From Labia minor (Eukaryota > Arthropoda > Insecta > Dermaptera > Spongiphoridae), in assembly GCA_963082975.1 (NCBI GenBank), contig OY720345.1, positions 14,596,491 through 14,660,490 of the forward strand: 64,000 nt of DNA, read 5' to 3'. Made by a program: the position numbers and the translations under genes. Below are positions 22,908 to 34,800 of this stretch, one piece after another (position 1 is the stretch's first letter; each line of letters starts with the position of its first letter). A model generated the notes under the pieces. That model saw nothing but the letters and a program-made list of their open reading frames with translations, was not told the DNA's origin and made no database searches.

Positions 22908-24624
22908 ACTGAAGGAATTATTAATATAAATTGTATAGTGTAAATAAATTAAGTCTGGAATAAATTCATTTGTAATCTGTAAAAAAAAAATTTAAAAAAT
23001 TATATTAGTTAAATATTTAAATTAAATTAATCAAAATATTTAATATTAAGTTTCTTAAAAGATTAATTATATGAATTTATTTAATTATAATAGACTATAA
23101 AAAGAATAGACAAGAAAAGTGAAGATAATGAGATACACAAAGAATAAATTATGTAAAGAACAAAATATAAATCATAAAATGAAAATAATTGTAAGAGAAA
23201 AGATCTGAAGTCGACCAGACCTAATAGGACAATAAATGAATTTTATTGTGACTGGATATAATCGAAAACTTGAGCAAAAAAAACTATAGTCATCTACATA
23301 TTTACAATCTGATTATATGAAACAATATCAAGTTTCTCATAAATTTAAATTAAAGATAAGACATATTATATGTATTTCGAAAGATTCTTACTACTTAACT
23401 ATATTATTTTAAACTAGTTTTTTTAATATTAAAATTTGAGATTTGATCAGATTACACATCTTTCAAGGAATATTAAATATGCAAAAATTATTGTCACATA
23501 GATCTTATAAATAGTAAAGGCTCATTAAATTGTTTAATCATAAAAATATCTTTATGGATATTTAAAGAACTTTATTTTTTTAAATAAAATACTTAAAAAC
23601 TTTTAGAAATAGATAAAATTTGAATATATATATATTAACTTCTATTAGAAATTCAACATGGATTAAGCTTATATATTTAATTTTTCTTTATGCTTATTAT
23701 TATATTAATATTAAAAATAAAAAGAAAAAAATAAATATTGAAAATAAATCAGTGAAAATAGAAAAAAAAAATTATTTATATATGTTAAAAATGAAAAAAA
23801 AGCATAAAGTTTGAAGAAAATTATATAGATGAAGATTGTTTGATTTTATTAATTATATTTTTTATTTAAATAAAGTGAAAATTATTTAATGAGATTTATT
23901 ATTACATATAATATTAAAATTTTAAAGGGAATTTGTTTTAATTTTGAATAACATTTGAATGTGTTATATCGAAGAAGCCATTTCTAAAACAAGTGACAAA
24001 TGGTTGCAAGGTCACACATTGTCTTTGAAAGGGTTCTAATTCAAATATTTAATTCACTTAGAAAATCACATTAAAAACCTAAAAAAACCTTACTTCTTAC
24101 AACTGAAAGTCGACAAATTATATACAAAATACGCATAAAAGCTAAATAATTTAAAAAAACGATGAACAATTTAACCAATTTAGAGTACTGATGCAAAATA
24201 TGACAACAGTGTTCAACCGGAAGCTCAATGAAAATGCCTTACAGAGGGCACTACTTGAATGTTTTTTTAAATTTTATTATTTATTTTTTAGATTTTTTAA
24301 TATATGAATAAAATAATTTTATTATTATATTATCATAAAATTAATATTTTATATTATGAATTTAAATTATTTTTCTTCTAAATATATACGATAAACTTTA
24401 GTTTTAGTTATACTATGTATAAACATTAAATCTGTCAATATACCAAATATAACCTTAAAATATTTGACATTTATGACATTTTTTCTGATTTTTCTTAATT
24501 TATTCAAATTTTTTTATAAAGGTATGCATATGTATATTTAATTAATTCATAAAAGTTATATTAATTTATGTTTATTTAGAATATTTTTTAAAGGTATATT
24601 TTTGTATTTCATTTCTTTAAGATA
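22908..24624. promoter_or_regulatory. Divergent 5' region between zinc-finger gene and MITD1
   Basis: Contains the zinc-finger 5' UTR piece 22908-22976, behind an acceptor at about 22977-22990. Then comes about 1.1 kb of A/T-rich sequence and a less AT-rich patch at about 23950-24250. On the minus strand that patch reads GCCCTCTGTAAGG near 24230-24243, a possible donor of a non-coding first exon for the zinc-finger gene. On the plus strand TTTCTTTAAG ends three bases before the MITD1 ATG and could be an acceptor. No coding sequence was recognised. Confidence 0.35.
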
Positions 24625-25947
24625 ATGGTTGATAATTCATTGGAATCTGCAGCTTCATCGATTTTAAAAAGAGGGGTTGAATTAGATTTAAAAAAAAGAT
24701 ATACTGAATCATTGGTATGTTATCAAGAAGGACTACAGATGCTAATCACATCGTTGAAAGGTTTTTTTACAATTCAAAAATTTAATTAAATTAGAGAATA
24801 CAAATAGTGAGGAGATTTATATTCTCTTCAGGTATAGACAATACACAAAAGAAACAACATATTCGTCATAAAATTGAAGAATACATGAGTAGGGCTGAAA
24901 TATTAAAGAAACATATAGAAGAGACTAAAGATTCAGGGTCGTTTCATGAACAAATGAAAATTGATAATGATTCAAGTGGAAATAGCTATGAAAAGATATT
25001 TGGAAGATTTTTAGATGAAGATGTCATACAAATAGATATAGAAGATCCTTATATCAGAACATTTCATCAAGTACTTATTTTTACATGTTTTTCTTTAATA
25101 ATATTTAATGATAATTTAATAAAATCAATTTTCCAGTGTCAAAATCTTGTGAGGTTTTGTGAATTAGTTTTTAAAAAATGTTCAAATTTAAATTCAATAA
25201 ATTTACTTACTACACAAGATGAACAATTTCAATATTTAGAACAACTTAAAGAAAATTTGAAAAATTATAACATTAAATTTACTTATTCATTTTCTCAACA
25301 TCTTCATGATAGACAAATAAAGTAAGTAACAAAATAGTATTTAATTAGATTTTAGATTAAAAAAATTAGTAATCGGATGGTCCACTTCTTTTTACTTTTT
25401 AAGCCATTAAATTAATTACCCATAATGTTATCCTTAACCTTAATACTGATTTTATTAATAATAAAATTTATTATTTTGAGTTGCATTTGGAAACATTATC
25501 ATTTAACACTTGATTGTTACCTAAACATTTACTTTATCTTTTTGTTTATGTTTATTTATTCATTAATAGGGAAGACATTTTTATAAACACCTTTAATCAT
25601 TTACTCTTAACATACGAAATTTTTTCAATTTTATTCATTTATATTATTTTTCATTAATATTTTGATGATATTATTTAATTAATATATTTATTAATAATAA
25701 ATAATTTTCGAATGATTAATAACTTACATAATCAATTTTTTTTAATTTATATATATTTATAATAAATAATGTTGATATTTTTTTTAGATTGAGTTCTGGC
25801 TGGATAATTAAGATTGGAAGAGGTTTAGATTATTTTAAACCACCTGGAAATAAATTTTCGTTAGGAGTTTTTGATCTTAATTTAAGATCATGTCATGAAA
25901 CATCAGTTGATATTTATCATGTTAAAAACATTTCAATGATAAGATAA
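24625..25947 (+). CDS. Mitd1: MITD1: MIT domain-containing protein 1
   Basis: ESCRT-III-binding protein that acts at the midbody in late cytokinesis. Four coding exons: 24625-24760, 24832-25070, 25137-25321, 25788-25947, joined in phases 1, 0 and 2 to give 239 residues, close to the usual 249. The N-terminal MIT three-helix domain (about 1-85) has [18 protein letters not shown] and [16 protein letters not shown], the motif face that binds MIM helices of CHMP proteins. The C-terminal phospholipase-D-like membrane-binding domain has [39 protein letters not shown] and [20 protein letters not shown], then [14 protein letters not shown]. No deletion or frameshift was seen. It is divergent from the zinc-finger gene. 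Confidence 0.93.
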
Positions 25948-28899
25948 TGAATATAATTTTACTTTTTAAAATTAAATATTTAATTTCAATTTTTTTATAA
26001 ATATTATTTCAACAAGTCCAATTTAAATGAAAAAATATGAAGAAGAAATGTTTTTTAATTAAATCATAATCAATTTTTATAAAAAGATAATACTTTTGAT
26101 CGAAGTAACAGTTCCAAAAGGCACAAGATTTTGATATTGGTTTTCAAAAACAACCTACTTTTTATATTTATTTAATAATTATTTTCTTGAACTTTCCAAT
26201 AATTTATATTATTTATATTATTATAATATTATTAAAATAGTTATATTACATATTACAATAAATATTATTTTAAATATATTTATTATTATTTATTATTTTA
26301 GTGAAATCACATCACCAATTACTTCTCTCATTTTCCACTCTGCATTGTAAATCAAGAATCCTTTGAATAAATTATTAAAAGTTTAAAAATCTACCTATAT
26401 TTAAATCTTTTGTTATACTAATAAATAGAACTTTTGTTGTCATTTAAATAAATTTTAAAAATAATATACATCACCTATTTTTTCAATCACTCTTTCAAGT
26501 TTCCTTTATTCTTTCATTTCCTCAAACATTCACACATGCTCAAAGTTTTCATTTGCTTCTCTAAACCTCCTGAATATAATATCATATAATCCCATTTATT
26601 ATCTTAGTTTAGCAACTTTTTTGTAAAATAATTTTATTTCCTTCGGCGTTCTTAGCACCTAGAATGAGGACTCACTCCCATTTTATCGACAGTTTTCTTT
26701 TTATTTAGTTTATTTCAATCAGTATATTAACCACTTAATTAATTATCTACTATATTGTATAATATAAGATATTATTTGATATATTACTTCTTAAACGTAA
26801 AGATATGTAAAAAATGCACAGACAAATTTTATATATATAAACAAAACAAACGTTAATTGTTCCTATATGCCAAATTTTATGAAATGAATTCTTTACTGAC
26901 TTCACTTTTTCTTCCAGCTCTTAGAAAAATAAACAAGATTTTCAAAACTTTTGTAGGACCATATATTATACATGTTTTATACTAATCATAACTTTACTCG
27001 AAATTTAAGCTACCATTGTATCTAAGAAGCAGTTCGAAGAATAGGTCTGGTTTTGTGATTAAAGTTTTTTATTTTAATGCCACTATAAATCACCTACACA
27101 CACTTCATTGTTTGTTCATTAATTTTTGAGCAAAAGACAATACAAAATTAATTCTTCGACCTCCTCATCCACCAGCCGCGTCCCATGTGAAAATTCTAAA
27201 AATAAAGAGAACCTTAATCGAACGATGTGAAGTGTTTCAGGGATCGGAATAAATCTTGACATGAGTGTACATATAATTAATTATCTAAAAATAAGCAATT
27301 TTGAAGTGGATATAATTAATGTAGTTATAAAAAATAAAATTAATAAAAAGGAAATCCCCGTTATTTTCAAACACTTATTGTAAGCTTGAACAGAGCGAAA
27401 TGCCTAGTGTCTTTATGAATTATTATAAAATTAACAGGGAGAGGACTCATTTTTATTATATATTGTATTTATAAAAAATGTATTTTTCTTATTCAGTAAA
27501 AATACTATTATTTTATTATTTTAACATTTTATTTTAACAATATAAAAATAAATGACTTATAAAAATAATAAAATAGATTTCAATTATATATGAAGTAATT
27601 GGATGGTTGCTAAAATTTGATTGTTAATGCCACTAATTTATAGGATAATTAATGCCAGTGAGGAAGATAAATAATATAATTATTTACGAATTATAGTGTA
27701 TTTTTATTTCTTAAATTATTTTTTATTTTTTTTAAAATTTCACTTATATATATTAAGATAAAATCATTTTATTATATTTTATTTTAACTTAAAATGAGAA
27801 AATCAAAAGTTTCTCCTTTTCAATCAGTATTAAGATTCAAAATTATTAATAATAAATTTAAAATAAGTCTATTAATATTAAATAATAGAAAAATCCAATG
27901 TTATTAATAGAAAATATGTTAGATTAAAAAATGAAATTCTTTGTTATAATAAAAAAAACTCAAAATGATTGATATCTTATGAAGATTATTGAATGGGTGT
28001 TTGTTTATTTAGATGAAATTAAAAAGTTTGTTTAACTTAAAAGAGAATAAAATAAAATATTTTTTCAATTACATTTATGGCACAAGATTTTTTTAATTTT
28101 TACAATAATTAATATAAAAAAAAAAGAAAATCTTTTCCATTTCGATCAAAAAGTAAAAACTAAGACTATTCTGTACATGTTATTTTATAAAGGCAACAAA
28201 TAAATAAAAATTAAAAGTCTATGTTTAATAAATAATCGAAATAGAAAAAAGTTACTTTTTCAATTTTATTTTCATAGTTTTATCCTTATTTCTTTATATA
28301 TTATCATCCTCGAGAGAAAAATGCATTTTAAAAATAATATTAATTATTTACATATTTATAATTTGTAAGTTATATATTAATAATAAAATAAAATTAATAG
28401 GCAGTTTTCTTTAAAATTTTAAAGAAAATATCACAATTCAATAATAATCTATACCTATATATGTATTTATGAAATTTAAAGTAATCAGATTTTGTTTTTA
28501 TCTGAAAGGTTCTCATTTTAATAAAACTAAATTCATCCATTATTTACATTTTTTAATTAAAATGTTTAATAGATTACTTATATACATCTATATCTATATA
28601 TAGATATAGAATATAGATATAGATATAGATATAAAATCACGATTTTGATAAAAATCTTAATTTTATATATTATTTTAATTATATACATTAATTTTTATTT
28701 TTAGTAAATTAACCAGGCATTCCAGATTACACAGCACCAATTTGAATTGTCACTTAAAAAGTTTGAAAGAATTTAAAAATATCTGGTCAATTTACTCTAA
28801 AAATTTCAATTTTTTTATTTTTTTTTTTAATATTTTTTATAATAAAACCAATTTATCTGGTTACTTTAGTTTTCTTATTTTTTTTAATTTTATTTTTGA
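25948..28899. other. Intergenic region between MITD1 and Inscuteable
   Basis: About 3 kb of AT-rich sequence between two genes whose 3' ends face each other. A mariner-like remnant lies at about 27000-27270. A GATATA-type repeat lies at about 28588-28635. AATAAA on the minus strand at 28699-28694, about 200 bases past the Inscuteable stop, is a plausible polyadenylation signal, and a second lies near 28270. Nothing else coding was recognised. Confidence 0.5.
27000..27270 (+). mobile_element. Decayed mariner transposase C-terminal remnant
   Basis: Translation of about 27085-27250 with stops ignored gives NHLHTLHCLFINF*AKDNTK, then LILRPPHPP, and LKIKRTLIERCEVFQ. The order resembles the mariner block from HDNAxxHTS through the PPYSPDLAP motif to the K-L-K tail, with DLAPCD apparently lost. 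Frame and catalytic residues are broken. The call rests on the order of partial matches, not on a long identity. Confidence 0.45.
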
Positions 28900-31800
28900 T
28901 TAAACATAACTCTCTTGACGTGATGAATATATAAGATAAGAATCTAGAAGACGTGGTTCGACCAGACTCATGGCATCTAATTCTTCCATGGCAGATGTTC
29001 CACAATTTGCTGCGATTTTCCGTAAAGTTGCCTGTTTAAATAATACATTATGAATTAATAAATATAAATTTAATCGATAATTTCTAATAATATAAATGGT
29101 TCAAATGTCATATTGTTTATAATTATTTAATATCTAATATAAAAAATCTAGATATCGTAAATAAAAATTATTCTTTTTTAAAAATTGAAATTTTTTAATT
29201 ATTATATTATTATATTTACCAGACAAGCGACGAGTACACCATCACTATGATATCGTTCTCGATCTTCTCTACAAAGCCGCACTAATCTTGCTACTCCTTC
29301 TAATGCAACTACTTGCTCAGCAACCGTTGGTTCACTGCATAATCTGACAAATGAAATCAACCATTAAATTTATTTTAATGTATTGAAAAATTATAATATT
29401 ATTTATAATAAAAATATTTAAAAATATAACAAAAGATATAAGAAGTAATGCATTTTAAATAATACAAGTATATATACCTTGATAAGGCAATTGCTGCTTT
29501 TTGCTGTACCCGCGCTGCTGCTTCAGATTCAGCTGATCTTGTTGAGGAAATATTTACAGATGGTTGAAGAAAACAAAGTAAAGCAGCAACAGCTCGTTCA
29601 TCGGCCAAGCGTGGTCGTGTTTCCGGCACAGCTGCCATGTTAGCTATAAGAGTGGCTCCCTGTTCTTGAAGAAAAATAGAGGCAGAGGCTCCCCGACGTC
29701 GCACCGCCGATAAAACAGTTGCGGCAGAACGATGTTCAAGAAGAGAGCAAACAGCCGTCGACGATTCCAATGAAGTTAAATTAGCCAAAGCAGACGTACA
29801 CAGTAGCAATGTTTCATCAAATTTTGTTTCACGAGACAAGTCTTAAAAAAAATAATAAAAAAATAACAAACAGTGGAATCAGTGCTTAGCCAATATTTAT
29901 TTATTTATTTATTCTTCGGAATAATTCAAATTCTTTCAAAATATATTATTATTTATTGTGATTTAATATGAATATATAGTCAATTTAATATAATAATTTA
30001 ATGATATTAAACCTAATATTAGTGAAAAACTACAGATTTTTAAGCACTTGATGATTCATGGAAAAAATGTTAACGAGATTATTTAAAATTATCAATAATC
30101 AGAATTATTAGCCAATCAATGATGTGTGTGAAATAAACAACTCAAATTCTATATGAGTCCAATAAAAGAAATAATTAACTGTGAGAAAGAATGCACACTC
30201 TTATTATATATCACATTCTGTTTGTTTACCTAAACTATAATACTATGAAGTAAGAAGACTTTTCTGAAGAACATCGTGAAATTATTTTAATTAAACAACT
30301 ATATACTAAATTTAATGCTTTAATATATATAATTGATTAAATTTAAGACTCAGAATAATTGTAAATATTCTGTATATATATATTATATTATATTATCTAT
30401 CTCTGTGACTCTACGGAACTCGAAAGTTCTTGGCCGCAGCAACCACACGCTACCAAGTATTCCTAATCTGAGCCACAACCTTCCAGTCCCTATCCTCTCC
30501 CATCTCTCTCACGTCCTTTCCCACTCGGTCTCCCTACCAATATATTTTTTGCCTTTTTTGCCTTCTCCCGTTCTAGCCACGTGTCCTGCCCACCGTAGCC
30601 TTCTTTATGGGCCGAAGAAAGTTGAGGTCACGGGGAATGGCGAAGATTGCATAACGAGGAATTGCATGACCTCTATGCATCTCCAGATATAGTTAGAATT
30701 ATATTATATTATATTATATTAACCAAAAATATTTTAAATTCATGGGATTTCCCTAATATATTATGAATGATAAGGTTGAGTTGTTAATTTTAGTCAACTC
30801 CACAGGATTTATTGATATCACCAAATAGTTAGTTACCTGTAAGTGCTTTAATTACGGATGGAACTCGAGCTGAAAGTCCTGCTACTCCAGGATTATCTTC
30901 CACCCACGGAGCAGTTATTTGAGCGAGGACAGCTGCTGCCTCTGCTCTTTCTATTTCTCCACGTTGAGTATCACATAATATTTCAGAAATAAGTTCAACA
31001 CCACCACACTAAAGCATAATGAAAAGTCAATAATTAAATTAATATTTCCAATTATTTTATAATTTATACGTTTATTATTAAATTTTCTTACATGTTCTAA
31101 ATGTCGAATATTCGTAGCGACACAACACACGCCTCCTAATGCCCTGAGAGCAGTCGCTCTTAATGTTGCATGCCTTGAATCTAGACAAACACCTAAAAGG
31201 GCTCTCACTCCTCCAGCTCTTCCAATTCCTCTGGCTAGCACAGGCCCTTGAATACTTAAACTCGAAAGAGCTGTTAATGCTGATCGCATGCATGTTTCAT
31301 TATTTGGTTGTTCCAAGGTATAAACCATTCCCTATAAAATCCATCAGAGAAGATAATTAGAAGAATTGAGTATTGATCAAAATTTGATCAATTAAAAAAA
31401 AAAAAGAAAGAAAGAAGTTTATTGTATTACTTGAATATTTTCAGCAAGCAAATGATCAACAACGACGGCAAATGCACGACCAAGATCGGCAAGCATTCGT
31501 GCAAGACGATCAGGGCTGGCAGAGAGTCGGTTACCATTTGCAGCGATCGCTGCACGACGAAGCGCATCACATCGGCGAGTAACTTTCGCCAAGGCATCCG
31601 TTGGTGGTGGCGGCCTTCGAAGTTGACAAAATTCGCTTACACGGCTCACCAACGACTGCACTAACGGACCCACATGCTGCATGATACCTGCGTCCAATTG
31701 CCTAATAAAACAGAAAAAAACAAAAGCAAAACCATAATTATTTTTATTTAATTTTCAAGGAATAAAAAATTTTAATTTATTTATGAATTATTATTTACAA

Positions 31801-34800
31801 AAATTGATACAAAAATATGGTTTTATATTTTATTAATATATTATATTCATTAAGAGAGGTTTATGAACTAAACAGAAATTGAGTTTTGTAAAGGAAATGT
31901 TTTCATTGCGAGTATAAAAGAAAATCACGATGCAAATTACCGGCAGAGTTGATCAAATTGCTCTCCAATTAGTCGTGTTTCTGTCTGTAAGGCAAGAACT
32001 TGATCTCGCGTGACTTGTGCCAGATCAGCATTTGGAACAATATCAGTCACTCGTAGGGCTTTACTCTGAAGGGTGACAGTGCATTCGGGTTCGAAGATCG
32101 TTCCCAATTCATTAAGCCAATGATTGACAGCAAGACAACCCGTCAATTTTCCTACTTCGATTCCAGTCGCAATCAAATTTTGACGAGATTTTTTTTCATC
32201 ATTAACTCTGAAACATCCATTCATACAAATATTTAAATTACAAACACTTTCAACAAAGTGTATAAATATATTATTTTATTTAAAGTAAAATTAAAAATTA
32301 TATTATATTATAATTAATATAAAACAAAATAAAAAATATTTCGTTAGAACCTAAACCAAATTCAACAAATTTTTTTAAACATTTTTTCCAAAAATTCTCT
32401 CATAAATAAAAAATCTAATTAATGAAAGTTTTTTTTTAAATAAAAATCTATTTTAAATTTCTTTGATATATTAGCTTTAATTTTTATAAATGATGAATCT
32501 TGAGAAACTTTTAACAAAAATAAGTTGCTCTGCTGATGTTGCTAATTATTTTGCAATCTCCATATAAAATTGCAAAAATTTCAATTTCAGAAATATTTTT
32601 GTGAAACAATCTTATGTATATACATACATATATGCATCACGAACAAGTTTTGTAATTTATATCACTTAAATTTTTCTAGTCATGTTTTAATCATCTTGAA
32701 TGAAAACCCGGAACCCCGAATTGTTAATTCAAAAAAAAAAAAAAAAAAAAAAAATGCTTGACAAATTATTAATAAATAGGTTAAAAATAAATAATAACAA
32801 AATTCAAGCGAATCCAATAGGAGGTATGAAGATATGAATGAATAAAAAAACAAATGCTCTTCTTTTGCTGAATCATAAAAATCATTTAAAGGTTTTCAAT
32901 TAACACGAAAATTTAAAAAAAAATAATAGTTTTTATATGTGAAGAATACTATTAATAAAAGAGACAAAACCCGTTACATATTGATTATTTTACTTTTTAT
33001 TTATTTTAAATCTAAAAAGACAAAAAAAAAAAAACAAGAAAACAAAAGATTCTCAATTAGATACACTTAATCTATAAGTAATACTAAAAAGATTTGATTA
33101 TACAAATCATATTAAAAAAGTGGAATGATTAAACACGAATACATTAAATTTTTATTAAATGATTATTTTTACATTCAACTATTTTCATTAATTTTTAATT
33201 TAAATTTTATTAAAAATGAAACTCCGTTCCTTATGGGGAGTTAATATTAGTGCTTATATTTATTTTTATAGCTATAAAACAAAATTCGTTTATATTTTCG
33301 TTCTACAATGAATGATCTAAGAGTACAAAATCTTGGAATATTGTCTCTATAGAACTTGTTTCAAATAATATAAATTGTGTTAGCTTTATACACTATTTAA
33401 GACACCTCGAAGGGTGTTGGTTAACGGTGTTAAGCAAATAAAAAAAAAAAAACAGAAATTATTTTTATGGTGTTTTACCAGGTAAAAAATATTTTTAAAA
33501 CGTGAATTAAAATGACTAAATTATATTATTTTTGTTTTTAGTTTAATTACTTAATTATTAATTACTACTATATTTTAAGTGCAAAAATTATTTATTTGTT
33601 ATATAAAAATTAAAATATGATTTTTTTTAAATTTTTATCTTTTTAAAATTGGGTATATATTTTAAATTTGTTTTAAAAAAATCCAAATCATTATTTTCTA
33701 TTATAATTTATTATGATTAATAAATTCTCTTATTTTCATGTAATAATATTAATAAAAATCATATTTAATTTTATATAAATTTAAAAATTAGAATCTTTGA
33801 ATTTGTTTAAATTTTACCAGATGTAATATGCAAATAAAATAGAAAAATTTGAAAATCAACTTGCTACTAAATTTAGAAACATAAGTCCAATTATAATACT
33901 TTAAAATTTGAATATTTAATTATAATATTAAAATATATAATATATTTGATTATTATTATTTCTCATGCAACTTGTATGGGTAACTGATTTGGACTGAGGT
34001 AGAACTCCATTTATAAGTTTTTTCTAATTTTAGGGAAATATCAATGCGGATTAAGGCTAAATTGGACAACATTAGATCAAATCCTAGAACATTCAATATT
34101 TCTATACACCAATCATTATTAAGTTTAAATTAAATCGTATTTAAATCAAAAAACTAAATATTTGAATTTATTTAAATTTTGTATGGTTGTGGGGAGACCA
34201 AATAAGTTAAAAGAGTGTAATACCTTGAGAGTACAGGGGGCAGAGCCCCCTGTTTACATGCTTAATAAATTTCACTTTTTCACCAACTTTCCATTGGTAA
34301 AAAAAAGTTCCACACCTTTCTTTGGGCTCAATTACAATTATTTATTTATGTTTATTAATTTATAAAAATACCAATTTTATTGACTAAGTTCTATGTATAA
34401 ACCACTGTTTTTCCAATTTCCCTAAAGTCTCCCTTTATAATATCGAAATAGTTTATTCCCCCCCCCCAATCAAGATTCCAAAACAAATTACCAAATATTC
34501 GCAAAATAAAATATCTCATACATTGTATTATATATAAAATATTCATTTAATTATAATAATAATAATAATAATAATAAATAAGTTGACCTGTGGCCAGGTC
34601 CGAACCGACCGACTGTTTGAAATAAATTAATTTCCAGCTACAGAAACAATTTCAAATAATTTTAATATATCTATTAATGTAATAAAAAACAGATATGGAT
34701 ACATAAATAATAAATAAAACATTTTTAATTTTATTTTATTTATAATATATATGCAAGACCAGGCTGTGATGTCATGAATGCCTGGATGACGTCATATAAT

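Noticed and set aside
31163..31664. Forward frames over the insc exons
   Set aside because: Antisense to well-supported armadillo-repeat exons with matching splice sites.
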